Shown here: positions 1-8,395 of the stretch, one piece after another
How positions within the stretch are numbered: position 1 is the first letter of the stretch
How the letters are laid out: the number at the start of each line of letters is the position of its first letter
Origin: Qipengyuania marincola
Lineage (GTDB): Bacteria > Pseudomonadota > Alphaproteobacteria > Sphingomonadales > Sphingomonadaceae
Assembly (NCBI RefSeq): GCF_029688625.1
Contig: NZ_JARULC010000002.1
Span: 124,001-188,000, forward strand
Length of the DNA stretch: 64,000 nucleotides
Direction of reading: 5' to 3'
The notes under the pieces: model-generated
What the model was told of the DNA's origin: nothing
Databases searched by the model: none
Seen by the model: only the letters and a program-made list of their open reading frames with translations
Made by a program: the position numbers and the translations under genes

Positions 1-950
1 CGCGCGCAGTGAGGGTGGTTGAGCGATACCTCGCGGCTTGCCTCGTCCAGCGTGTCCCCAAAATCGAAACCTCGATCGTATGGGATCAGCGTACAGGCAA
101 CGACGCGCGGCGCGGGTTCGCCCTTGCGGTGGATGACCATGCGGCTGCTCGCACACATGATATCGGCGGGCGACTTGCCGAGGATGTCCCAGCAGGCCGT
201 GGTGATTTCGGCCACATCCTTTTCGGCGTCCATTTCGGGGAAAAGAACTAGCCGCGCCGCGTCGTGCGCGTCGATCTGAATTCCTTCGGCGGCGAAAAGC
301 GCACCGTAGGCGTCACGCGCTTCGATCTCGCCTTCGCCGGGTAGCAGGCGACCCGCGACGGCGATGGAGAATTTGTGAGCGGACAGCCATCGCAAGCCGT
401 CCATCGCAGGTTCCCAGCTGCGCGCGCCGCGTTCGGCTTCGTGCACGGTCTGGCTGTGGTGGTCGAGGCTGACACGCAAGGTCAGCTTCGCGCCGAATGC
501 TTCGCGCAGGCTAAGGAGCGCCGCTTCATGTCGCCGCATGGGCTTCATCGCATTGGTCAGCACCAGCGCTTCGAACCCGCTTTCGAGCACGTCTTCCAGC
601 ATGACGAGCATTTCCGGGTTCATGAACGGCTCGCCGCCGGTGAAGCCTATCTCCCGCGTGCGCATTTCCTGTGCTTGGCCGAGGAACGGTCTTGCATCTT
701 TGGCCGAGAGATAAACAAGCGCGTCGTTCGTCGGGCTGCTCTCGATGTAGCAGGTCGCGCAGGCCAGATTGCACAGCGTGCCGGTGTTGAGCCAGAGCGT
801 GTCGAGCCGTGTGAGCGCCACGCTTGCGCGCTCCTCTCCGGCGGCTGTGCGTTGCGGGTCGCTGAATTTCTCGCGCGGTAGCGGCGCGGCTTCGACCGCG
901 AAGGGCGACGGTCCGACAGGCGCGCTGCGGCTCTTGCTTCGCGACGCCAT
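1..950 (-). CDS. Radical SAM protein, C-terminus cut by window edge
   Basis: About 316 residues read without a stop from the ATG at 950 down to base 1, so the 3' end lies outside the window. The radical SAM iron-sulfur motif CX3CX2C is visible as C60, C64 and C67 (TLCNLACATCYIE), followed by a GGEPFMN loop of the kind that contacts SAM. This predicts a cytoplasmic [4Fe-4S]/SAM radical enzyme. The start overlaps the stop of the upstream flavoprotein by one base (TGATG), so the two are translationally coupled. The sequence around the Cys motif does not match what I recall of ArsS, although arsenosugar-type genes lie nearby. The substrate is unknown. Further cysteines near the cut end could belong to an auxiliary cluster. 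Confidence 0.85.
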   Translation of the reverse strand, partial: MASRSKSRSAPVGPSPFAVEAAPLPREKFSDPQRTAAGEERASVALTRLDTLWLNTGTLCNLACATCYIESSPTNDALVYLSAKDARPFLGQAQEMRTREIGFTGGEPFMNPEMLVMLEDVLESGFEALVLTNAMKPMRRHEAALLSLREAFGAKLTLRVSLDHHSQTVHEAERGARSWEPAMDGLRWLSAHKFSIAVAGRLLPGEGEIEARDAYGALFAAEGIQIDAHDAARLVLFPEMDAEKDVAEITTACWDILGKSPADIMCASSRMVIHRKGEPAPRVVACTLIPYDRGFDFGDTLDEASREVSLNHPHCA

Positions 951-2371
951 CAGGCGAAGGTGCGCCGCATCTTGGCGACGAACCCGGCGTATTTCTTCGG
1001 CAGACTGCCGAAGACCGTCGGCTCCCAGGCGCTGAAGGCGGCGGCCTTGGAAATTTCACTGCGGGTCGGATAGCTGATGATCGCACTGCCGAGCGCGAAC
1101 GTGCTGCTCTTCCCGCTGATCGTCTGGGTGAAAGGCAGGAGCAGTTCGCCGGCGTTCTTGCCGACGATGCTGACGCCGAGCACCTTCTTGCCCTTCAGCA
1201 CCATCTTCATGTGCCCCTTGGTATAGCCTTCCGCGATGGCGCGCTCGTTCTCGGAAAACGCCTCTTTGACCACCGTGACCTTGTCGTCGCCATGCTTCTC
1301 GCGCGCTTCGGCTTCGGTCAGGCCGATCTGCGCGACTTCCGGCTCGGTGTAGGTGCACCACGGCAACGCGCTGAAATCGACCTTGGTCGGCAGGCCGGTG
1401 ACGATTTCGAGCGCCACATTGGAGCCCTCGTACCCCGAAACATGCGTCAGCCGCGGCCCTTCGCGGCAATCGCCGATGGCATAGATGCCCTTGACCGAGG
1501 TACGACGCCGGTCGTCGGTAGTGAAACCGTTCTTGCCGGTCTCGATCCCGATGTCCTCGGCACCGAAGCCGGACACGCGAGCCTTGCGGCCGACCGCGAC
1601 CAGCAGATGCGTCCCGGTGACCGTCTCGCCGCCATCGGTATGGACGGTGACCGCTCCGCCCGCGCCTTCGACCTTGCTGGCGGAGCCTTTTACGAAACGG
1701 ACGCCTTCGGCCTTCATCACCTCGACGACGACCTCGACCGACTCCGGATCGTCGCGGCCCATCGGCTCGCTCGGCTCGATCACGGTCACCTCGCTACCAA
1801 GGCGGCGGAAGCTCTGCGCCATCTCCATGCCGATCACGCCCCCGCCGATTATCACGAGATGGCCGGGCTGCTCGGGCAGGTCGAACAGGTTCTCGTTGGT
1901 GAGGTAGGGCACGCCGTCGATACCGTCGATCGGCGGCACCAGCGGGGCAGAGCCCGTAGCAATGACGATGCGCGGCGCGCTCAGCGTCCGACCATCAACC
2001 TCGACGATCTGCCTACCCGTGATCCTGGCGGTCCCGAGAAAAACGTCGCAACCCATTTCCTCGAAGGTTTCCTTCGAATCGTGATGCTCGATCCCGGCAA
2101 TGGCGTCGTGAATGTGCTGGTGCACGCCCGACCACTCCACCTGCGGCGCAGCGAGCGTGACGCCGAAACGCCTTTCCTCGCGCGCTTCGGCCGCGCGCTT
2201 GGCCGCAGAAATCAGCGCCTTGGATGGCACGCAGCCGTTGTTGAGGCACTCCCCGCCCATCTTGTGCCCCTCGATCAGGGCCACATCGAGGCCGAACAGG
2301 GCACAGCCGCCCGCCGCGGTCAGGCCGGCAGCGCCGCCGCCGATCACGATAACGTCATGGGTGAATTTCAT
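950..2371 (-). CDS. MerA/Lpd-like FAD pyridine nucleotide-disulfide oxidoreductase
   Basis: A 473-residue flavoprotein disulfide reductase. The N-terminal FAD-binding GGGAAG is at residues 11-16. The redox-active pair C42/C47 lies in GECLNNGCVPSK, and a second GGGVIG Rossmann motif binds NAD(P)H. The C-terminal dimerisation domain carries SYPTRSE. In dihydrolipoamide dehydrogenase the Tyr position (434) holds the catalytic His of the His-Glu pair, whereas mercuric reductases carry a Tyr there. The protein is therefore closer to MerA-like oxidoreductases than to a true Lpd, but it has no N-terminal heavy-metal domain and no C-terminal vicinal Cys pair. Substrate unknown. It is coupled to the downstream radical SAM gene. 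Confidence 0.88.
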   Translation of the reverse strand: MKFTHDVIVIGGGAAGLTAAGGCALFGLDVALIEGHKMGGECLNNGCVPSKALISAAKRAAEAREERRFGVTLAAPQVEWSGVHQHIHDAIAGIEHHDSKETFEEMGCDVFLGTARITGRQIVEVDGRTLSAPRIVIATGSAPLVPPIDGIDGVPYLTNENLFDLPEQPGHLVIIGGGVIGMEMAQSFRRLGSEVTVIEPSEPMGRDDPESVEVVVEVMKAEGVRFVKGSASKVEGAGGAVTVHTDGGETVTGTHLLVAVGRKARVSGFGAEDIGIETGKNGFTTDDRRRTSVKGIYAIGDCREGPRLTHVSGYEGSNVALEIVTGLPTKVDFSALPWCTYTEPEVAQIGLTEAEAREKHGDDKVTVVKEAFSENERAIAEGYTKGHMKMVLKGKKVLGVSIVGKNAGELLLPFTQTISGKSSTFALGSAIISYPTRSEISKAAAFSAWEPTVFGSLPKKYAGFVAKMRRTFA

Positions 2372-2374
2372 CGC

Positions 2375-3469
2375 TTGTCCCGTAACCCAATACGCCTAGG
2401 AAGCGAACTCTTTCGCATTCGTCGGCCGATACACGAGGGGGCATTCGCCATCGCACGCATTCTGGTTACAGGCGCCGCCGGCTTGCTTGGCGGGGACGTT
2501 TGCGCGCGGCTCGTCAAAGCGGGCCATGACGTCACCGGACTGGTCCATCGCACGCCAGACGTGCGGGCGAACGATGGCTCGCGGGTGGACCTGCGCACCG
2601 TTAGGGGTGATGTATCGCAGCGGCGCTTGGGGTGGCACGCTGCGCAATTCGAGAAAATCGCGCAGGGCCACGACCTGCTGATCCATTGCGCGGCGACCGT
2701 TCGCTTCGATCTCGATGAAGCGGATTACCGAGCGGTCAATGTCGACGGCGTCGCAAACATGCTCGCGCTGGCAAAGGCGGGCGACATGGCGGTGCTCCAC
2801 ATATCGACCGCATATGTCTGCGGGACGCGGGACGGGATCATTCGCGAAAGCGACCCCTTGCCGGACAGCGGCTTTGCCAATGGCTACGAGGCGAGCAAGG
2901 CGGCGGGTGAGCGGCTGGTGCGAGGGAGCGGCCTTCGCTGGGCGATTGCCCGCCCGTCCATCGTGGTCGGTGAGCATCAAAGCGGGACCATCCGCCAGTT
3001 CGATACGACTTACGCCGCCTTCAAGCTGATCGCCGAAGGACGGGTCCGGCACATGCCCGCGCGGAAAGGAGCGACGTTGGACTTCGTCCCCATCGACCAT
3101 GTCGCCAGCGGGATCGCCTCGCTGGCCGAGAGGATGGACCAAGCTGCGGACGGGACATTCCACCTCATATCGGGCCAGCCACTTCCCGTGCCGGATTTTA
3201 CCGGGGCGATCGGCGACTACCCGCAATTTCACGAGCCAGAGCTGGTCGCGCCCGAGGCATTCGATCCCGGGATGCTTCCGGCGCTGGAGCGACGGCTCTT
3301 CAAACGGGTAGCCGGTCTCTATGCGAGCTATTTTCAGCGCGATCCGCACTTCGACGACAGCGCTTACCGCGCGATTGGCGGCGCGGCTTGTCCGCCTACC
3401 GGGCAGGCATACATCCGCCGCCTGATCGACTACTGCATCACAGCAGGCTTCCTTCCCGGCGCCCCCTAG
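2375..3469 (+). CDS. NAD-dependent epimerase/dehydratase (extended SDR)
   Basis: An extended short-chain dehydrogenase with nucleotide-binding motif TGAAGLLGG at its N-terminus and catalytic YEASK (Tyr-x3-Lys), probably acting on a nucleotide sugar or similar substrate. The substrate is not evident. The start is a problem: the Rossmann strand begins around 2450, but no ATG, GTG or TTG lies just before it. The nearest usable codon is TTG at 2375, which adds about 25 residues. A strong Shine-Dalgarno-like GAGGGGG at 2434-2440 sits 9 bases before an ATC at 2450, so a rare non-AUG start is possible. It is divergent from the flavoprotein gene and convergent with the glycosyltransferase at 3513. 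Confidence 0.8.
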   Translation: MSRNPIRLGSELFRIRRPIHEGAFAIARILVTGAAGLLGGDVCARLVKAGHDVTGLVHRTPDVRANDGSRVDLRTVRGDVSQRRLGWHAAQFEKIAQGHDLLIHCAATVRFDLDEADYRAVNVDGVANMLALAKAGDMAVLHISTAYVCGTRDGIIRESDPLPDSGFANGYEASKAAGERLVRGSGLRWAIARPSIVVGEHQSGTIRQFDTTYAAFKLIAEGRVRHMPARKGATLDFVPIDHVASGIASLAERMDQAADGTFHLISGQPLPVPDFTGAIGDYPQFHEPELVAPEAFDPGMLPALERRLFKRVAGLYASYFQRDPHFDDSAYRAIGGAACPPTGQAYIRRLIDYCITAGFLPGAP

Positions 3470-3490
3470 CGAGCATGGGCCTTGAGTACG

Positions 3491-3522
3491 TCGGGCCTAG
3501 CGAACATCGGGCCTAGCGAACA
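3491..3522. repeat. 16-bp perfect tandem duplication
   Basis: Two abutting copies of tcgggcctagcgaaca (3491-3506 and 3507-3522) are followed by the first five bases of a third copy. The second copy contains the last codons and the TAG stop of the glycosyltransferase on the minus strand. The first copy is a duplication just past the stop. Confidence 0.9.
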
Positions 3523-4235
3523 TCGGGATAGTGCTTCGCCATGCGGTCGCGCAGGCCAAAGGCCCAGAGCATGCCGACCTTGAAATAGATCCAGTTCGCC
3601 TTGAGAGGCCCCCACGCTGCAATCCGCCGATCGGACGTGACGACCCAGCGCGGCACCATGCGAATGCGCCCCAATCGCGCGAATTTCACACAGAGATCTG
3701 CTTCTTCCATCACGGCATCGCCCGGCGTGCAGCCACCGATCGCCTGGAAATCGGCCCGGCGAAAGAACATCGCGTGATCGCCGAACAAAAGCCGGACGCC
3801 CCGCAAGAACAGATGCGGACGGGTGATCAGCGGCGCGTACCAGGTCTTGATCCAGTTATGCGCGGTGGTGAACCAGCGTGTCTTGTCGGGCCCCTTGATC
3901 AGCGGCGTGAAACTTGCGAGCGCAGTGCGACTGTCCGACAGGGTCTCTTCGATCACCGCCACCATATCCAGCGGTGGCAGCGTGTCGGCGTGAACTACGC
4001 AGACCATATCACGCCGCGCCTCCGCCACGCCATAGTTTACTTGTCGCGCCCGGCTCGCCTCGCACGCGATCACCCTCCATCCAGCGGCCTTGGCCAGCGA
4101 AACGGTGGCGTCCCGGCTTCCCCCGTCCACCAGAATGATCTCACCAGGCCGCGGCTCGAGCTGCCCCAAACGCTCGATCAGGTTCGGAAGGGCAGCTTCC
4201 TCGTCGAGCGCGGGAATCACGATGGTCACGCTCAT
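3513..4235 (-). CDS. Family 2 glycosyltransferase, TIGR04283 (arsenosugar-associated) type
   Basis: A 240-residue GT-A fold protein. It starts TIVIPALDEE, has the nucleotide-sugar segment ILVDGGSRDAT and a VVHADT sequence as DXD-like metal site, and carries the later GGCTPGDAVMEEADLC acceptor motif. The short length and the neighbour of DUF2064/TIGR04282 type match the pair named arsenosugar biosynthesis glycosyltransferases in databases. The real substrate of this family is poorly established. The start ATG overlaps the stop of the upstream gene by four bases (ATGA), and the stop lies in a 16-bp tandem duplication. Cytoplasmic, possibly membrane-associated through its hydrophobic C-terminal segment. 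Confidence 0.8.
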   Translation of the reverse strand: MSVTIVIPALDEEAALPNLIERLGQLEPRPGEIILVDGGSRDATVSLAKAAGWRVIACEASRARQVNYGVAEARRDMVCVVHADTLPPLDMVAVIEETLSDSRTALASFTPLIKGPDKTRWFTTAHNWIKTWYAPLITRPHLFLRGVRLLFGDHAMFFRRADFQAIGGCTPGDAVMEEADLCVKFARLGRIRMVPRWVVTSDRRIAAWGPLKANWIYFKVGMLWAFGLRDRMAKHYPDVR

Positions 4236-4819
4236 TGGAGTTCGGGCCAGGCTGCCAGATCCTCGGGCGTATCGATATCGGCGAGTTCGGGGAGGATCGC
4301 GGGGCCGATCCCGCGGGCCGCACAGCGCGCCAGGGTCTCGGCGAAAACGGTGGGCGTACTCCAAGCCATATCGGCGAACAGCCACGGACACCGCTCGCGG
4401 AACCCGATAAGGTAGTAGCCGCCGTCGGTCGCCGGGCCGATGACGACCGACCTCTCCTCCAGCGCATCTGCCGCAGCCTTGAGGACCGGCGCGATCAGGC
4501 CGGGACAATCGCTGCCGATCACAAGGGCAGGTCCCTCGATCCTGGCAAGTCGCTCTCCCAGATCGCCTTCACCCTGATCGCGGATGGCGAGATCCGTGCC
4601 ATAAAGACTGCGAAAGGCTGCGCATTCGCCCCCGGTGACGCGCAGTTCGATAGGCAATGCGCTGGCGCGCGCCTCTTCCATGGTCCGGTTCAACAGGCGG
4701 GCATAGAGGCGCGCCGCCCCTTCCTCGCCCAGCGCCGGAATGAGCCGCGTCTTCGCCTTGCCGGGAACGGGGAGGCGCGCGAAAATCACTAGTTTCGGAC
4801 CGGTGGCATCATCAGCCAT
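4232..4819 (-). CDS. TIGR04282/DUF2064 family nucleotidyl/glycosyltransferase-like protein
   Basis: 195 residues from the preferred ATG at 4819; an upstream ATG at 4828 is also possible. The N-terminus KLVIFARLPVPGKAKTRL is the hallmark of the CofC/MobA-like DUF2064 fold, followed by VIGSDCPGL and TDGGYYLIG, which form the nucleotide and metal sites. Proteins of this family sit beside TIGR04283 glycosyltransferases in arsenosugar-type clusters, as here. Exact activity is unproven. The gene overlaps the lipoprotein upstream by eight bases and the glycosyltransferase downstream by four, so the three are probably one transcript. Confidence 0.8.
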   Translation of the reverse strand: MADDATGPKLVIFARLPVPGKAKTRLIPALGEEGAARLYARLLNRTMEEARASALPIELRVTGGECAAFRSLYGTDLAIRDQGEGDLGERLARIEGPALVIGSDCPGLIAPVLKAAADALEERSVVIGPATDGGYYLIGFRERCPWLFADMAWSTPTVFAETLARCAARGIGPAILPELADIDTPEDLAAWPELQ

Positions 4820-5186
4820 CCGCTGCATTCGCCCTCGCGACCACGCGTGCGATATCTGCACCGAAGCCCTCGAGCATGTCCGCGCGAAGCTCGATATCGA
4901 CCACGTCGAAACTTATCGGCCCATGAGGCCGGCCCTGGCCGTCGGTCACCGTCGCGTCGACTCTGGTCGGTGACCTTACCTCGAGCACGATACGCGAGGT
5001 AGAATTCCCTCCGGCCGCAAGGAAGCCGCGCGTAAGGGCGGCGCACAGCTCCGCCGCCTGTATCTCTGTCTTGCTGTCGCTTGCGACACTGCAGATTGCA
5101 GTTTCCTCTTTCATGGACGGAGTTCCCCCTTCAGCCATGCATCCAGTCGCCGCGAGGGCCAGGGCAATTGCTACGACGATGTTCAT
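4812..5186 (-). CDS. Small lipoprotein of unknown function
   Basis: 124 residues from ATG 5186. A signal peptide IVVAIALALAATGC ends in a lipobox (AATGC), so the mature protein should be lipidated at that Cys and anchored in the periplasm. The remaining ~105 residues contain two more cysteines and no motif I recognise. The end LEGFGADIARVVARAN looks helical. It follows the type I secretion operon by 57 bases on the same strand and overlaps the TIGR04282 gene, so it could be the last gene of one operon or the first of the next. Confidence 0.7.
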   Translation of the reverse strand: MNIVVAIALALAATGCMAEGGTPSMKEETAICSVASDSKTEIQAAELCAALTRGFLAAGGNSTSRIVLEVRSPTRVDATVTDGQGRPHGPISFDVVDIELRADMLEGFGADIARVVARANAADG

Positions 5187-5243
5187 GATGGCCAGTCTCG
5201 CCCGCGTATGGGCATAAGGCAAGCCGGGGCGCCGCTGTTCGGA

Positions 5244-6608
5244 CTATTCGCGAAACGCACGGTCGCTGAACCGGCGCAGCGGGGTCAGGATGTATTGCAG
5301 CACCGTGCGCTTGTCGCCGAGCAGGCTGACATCGGCGACCATGCCGGTGCCAATCTCGAGATCGCCATCGCCGGTCGGGATCGACTGCATCTCGGTGCGC
5401 ACGCGGACGAGATAGAATATCTCCCCGCTCCGCTCGTCAACGATGGAGTCGGGGGAGATGGTCACGACCTCCCCATCGAGGCTTCCATAGACCGCCTGGT
5501 CGAATGCGCTGATTCCCACTTTCGCTTCCTGGCCGATCCGAACCGTGCCGATATCCTGTGGGCGAATGCGCACTTCGATCAGCAGAGCATCGTCGCTGGG
5601 CGCGATTTCGATCAGCGGCTGGCCCGAGGTAATGGCGCTCCCGCGCGTATTGACGAGCACGCGGTTGACGGTGCCCGGCACGGGGGCGCGCAGGACAGTA
5701 CGGTCCAGCCGCTCTTCGAGAGCCGGCAGCGCCGCTGAACTTGAACCGAGCTCCGCCTGCGCGATCGCGAGGTCGTTCGCCGCCTGCGAGCGCCAGTCGC
5801 GCGTCGTTCGATCGAGATTGGCCTGCGCCTCGTAAACCTGTGCCTGAGCCCGACCGATGGCGGCCTGCGCCCCGGCGAGTTCGGCCTCGCTGCTCGACGC
5901 CTGGCTTTCGGCCCGCACCAGCGAAAGGCGTGGTTCGATGCCCTGTTCGACCAGCGGGCGCAGGAGATCGGCCTCCGAGCGCGCGGCGGCCGCGCGGCTC
6001 GATAGCGAATCCGCCTGCCGCTGGGCTTCGGTCACCTGCTGGCGCGCCCGCGCAACCGCGGCGCGCGAAGCTGCAAGCGCGCTTTGCAAATTGGACTGGC
6101 GCGAAGCATAGAGCGCCGCTTCAATACTGCGCTGGCGGGCGGCCTCTTCGTCGGCGGGAACGGGGAACGCGGGCGCGCGCCCGGCGACTTCCGCTTCGAG
6201 CCGCGCAACTTTCATCGCCAGCGCTCCTGCGGTCGCGCTCGTACTGCCGAGATTGGCGCCGCTTTCCGTTGGATCGAGGCGCAGCAGGGGATCGAGTGCG
6301 TCGACCTCCTGCCCCGTCGTCACCAGCACTTCCTCGATCACGCCGCTTTCAAGGCTGGAGATGACCTGGAGTTCGGCGCTCGAAATGACGCGCCCCTGCC
6401 CGCGCACTGTACGGTCGATTTCGGCCAGCGACGCCCAGGCGAAGAATATGACGAAGAAGCCGATGATGCCCCAGAACAGCCAGCGCGACACCCGGCGCGG
6501 CTCGAGATTGTCGATGAATCGTTCGACCCGGCCCTCTTCCTGCGCCTCGGGCGAGCCGTAGTCGTCGCCCGCGTCCGGTCGATCGATCATGTCGTCGCGT
6601 GCGCTCAT
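5244..6608 (-). CDS. Type I secretion HlyD-family periplasmic adaptor
   Basis: A 454-residue membrane fusion protein. A cytoplasmic N-terminal tail is followed by one transmembrane helix (WLFWGIIGFFVIFFAWASLAEI). A lipoyl/beta-barrel half comes next (RTVRGQGRVI), then a long Ala/Gln/Arg-rich coiled-coil hairpin of about 200 residues, then the returning lipoyl motif LRAPVPGTVNRV and a barrel domain. It would link the inner-membrane ABC exporter to TolC. The gene overlaps the ABC gene by four bases, making a strict three-gene operon in the order TolC, ABC, HlyD. Confidence 0.92.
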   Translation of the reverse strand: MSARDDMIDRPDAGDDYGSPEAQEEGRVERFIDNLEPRRVSRWLFWGIIGFFVIFFAWASLAEIDRTVRGQGRVISSAELQVISSLESGVIEEVLVTTGQEVDALDPLLRLDPTESGANLGSTSATAGALAMKVARLEAEVAGRAPAFPVPADEEAARQRSIEAALYASRQSNLQSALAASRAAVARARQQVTEAQRQADSLSSRAAAARSEADLLRPLVEQGIEPRLSLVRAESQASSSEAELAGAQAAIGRAQAQVYEAQANLDRTTRDWRSQAANDLAIAQAELGSSSAALPALEERLDRTVLRAPVPGTVNRVLVNTRGSAITSGQPLIEIAPSDDALLIEVRIRPQDIGTVRIGQEAKVGISAFDQAVYGSLDGEVVTISPDSIVDERSGEIFYLVRVRTEMQSIPTGDGDLEIGTGMVADVSLLGDKRTVLQYILTPLRRFSDRAFRE

Positions 6609-8395
6609 GCCGGTTTGCCGATCCTTGTGTTGACGGTGGACGTCACAGTGCCGCTTGCCGGATTGCTTTTCTGGCGCGATCCCTCCGCGAGCTTGGCGAG
6701 AACGGCATCGCGTGGGCCATCCGCGACCACCTTGCCCTCATCGATCACGATAATGCGGTCGACCAGCGCAAGAAGAGGCTGACGGTGGGTGACGACAACC
6801 AGGGTGCGATCGTCGAGTTCGTCTTTGAGCCGGGTGATGAGATCGGCTTCGGTCTGGGCGTCCATGGCGCTCGACGGCTCGTCCATGACCAGAACCGGGG
6901 GCCGGCCGGCCAGCGCGCGCGCAATCGCGATCGACTGACGCTGGCCGCCGGAGAGGCCCTCGCCCCGGTCGACAAGTCGGAGGTCATAGCCCCGCGGGAT
7001 CCGGCTCGCGAAAAGGTCGGTCCCCGAGATGCGCGCGGCCCGGAGCATTTCCTCGTCGTCGACAGCGGCGCGGCCGAGGCCGATATTCTCGCGGATCGTG
7101 CCGGAGAAAAGCGCTGGCTCCTGCAGGACCGAGCCGACAGAACGACGCAGGGAGTCAGGATCGAGCTGCGCGATATCGATCCCGTCGAACAGCACCATGC
7201 CATCCTGCGGCGGGTACAGGCCGAGCATCATCCGCGCGAGGGTGGACTTGCCCGAGCCGACCCGGCCAAGGAGCGCGACTTTCTCGCCCGGAGCGATCGT
7301 TAGGCTGACAGAATCGAGCGCTTTGGTCGCCGCGCCGGGATACTGGAAGGTCACATTGCGCAATTCGATCTCGCCACGGGTGCGCTGGACGACAATGGCA
7401 TCCGCGCCCGGTCCCTCGGGCGGGCGTTCCATCAACGTGCGAATCTGGCGATACGCCGTGCGCGTCGCCACCAGGCGAGACACCAGCTGCGATATCTGGG
7501 CCAGCGGCGCGATCGCGCGCCCGGCAAGGATGGAGCAGGCGATCAGCCCGCCCATGGTCAGGCGGTTGTCCGCCACCGAAAAGACGCCGACGACGATGAC
7601 CCCGGCATAGGAAATAGTGCCCGCGGAGGTCGCGAAGGTCGTGGCGATGCTCGAGATGAGCCGCTGTTGCAGCGAAATCTGCGCATGATCGTCCAACGCA
7701 CGGGTCCAGCGATTTTCGAAAAGGTTGCGAGCGCCCGCGGTCTTCACGGCCTCGATACTGCCGATGGTTTCCACCAGCACCGATTGCTTGAGCAGACCGT
7801 CGTCCATCGCCTTGGCCGCGAGGCGTTGCTGCGTTGGATGCGCGGCAAGGCCGACCAAAATTACCAATGGGACCATCAGCGCCGGGACCAGCACCACCCA
7901 ACCCCCGATCAGCGCCACGACAACCAGCGTAATGACGATGAACGGCACGTCCACCACCGCGGCGAGCGTTGCCGAGGCGAAAAAATCGCGCAGCGTTTCG
8001 AGTTCGCGCATGAGGCCGGTCAGTTGGCCGGTCGATCCCTTGCGCAATTCGAGGCGCATCTCGATCAGCCGCTCGAACACCGTCGCGCCAATGTCTTTGT
8101 CGATATTCATGCCGGCATGATCGACGAAATAGGCGCGCAGCAATTTGAGCGCAAAATCGAAGATGATGACGATGCCCAGCCCGATCGACAACGCTGCGAG
8201 CGAGGTGAAGGCGCTGTTCGGAATTACCCGGTCGTAAACCGTCATTGTGAAGAGCGCGGTCACCAGCGCGAAGAGATTGATCAGCGTGGCCGCAATCGCG
8301 ACCTTGGCATAGGTGCGCCAATTGGCCTTGATCGGCTCGACCAGCCAATCCGCCAACCGCTTCTGCGGGACCTCAACGAGGGTGTCTTCGCTCAC
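6605..8395 (-). CDS. Type I secretion ABC permease/ATPase (LapB-like)
   Basis: 596 residues. The first ~300 form an ABC type I exporter membrane domain with about six hydrophobic segments. The ATPase domain has Walker A GRVGSGKST, a Q-loop, signature LSGGQRQ, Walker B VLVMDEPSSAMD and the H-loop VVTHR. There is no N-terminal C39 peptidase or C39-like domain with the usual residues, so substrates are presumably exported by a C-terminal signal (RTX or BapA/LapA-like adhesins) rather than cleaved leader peptides. ATGA-type overlaps join it to the genes on both sides. No substrate gene lies nearby. Confidence 0.92.
   Translation of the reverse strand: MSEDTLVEVPQKRLADWLVEPIKANWRTYAKVAIAATLINLFALVTALFTMTVYDRVIPNSAFTSLAALSIGLGIVIIFDFALKLLRAYFVDHAGMNIDKDIGATVFERLIEMRLELRKGSTGQLTGLMRELETLRDFFASATLAAVVDVPFIVITLVVVALIGGWVVLVPALMVPLVILVGLAAHPTQQRLAAKAMDDGLLKQSVLVETIGSIEAVKTAGARNLFENRWTRALDDHAQISLQQRLISSIATTFATSAGTISYAGVIVVGVFSVADNRLTMGGLIACSILAGRAIAPLAQISQLVSRLVATRTAYRQIRTLMERPPEGPGADAIVVQRTRGEIELRNVTFQYPGAATKALDSVSLTIAPGEKVALLGRVGSGKSTLARMMLGLYPPQDGMVLFDGIDIAQLDPDSLRRSVGSVLQEPALFSGTIRENIGLGRAAVDDEEMLRAARISGTDLFASRIPRGYDLRLVDRGEGLSGGQRQSIAIARALAGRPPVLVMDEPSSAMDAQTEADLITRLKDELDDRTLVVVTHRQPLLALVDRIIVIDEGKVVADGPRDAVLAKLAEGSRQKSNPASGTVTSTVNTRIGKPA

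Noticed and set aside
1211-2374. Long open plus-strand frame running into the SDR gene
   Set aside because: It is antisense to the flavoprotein, which has full FAD, Cys-pair and NAD motifs; the frame carries none of its own before the SDR.
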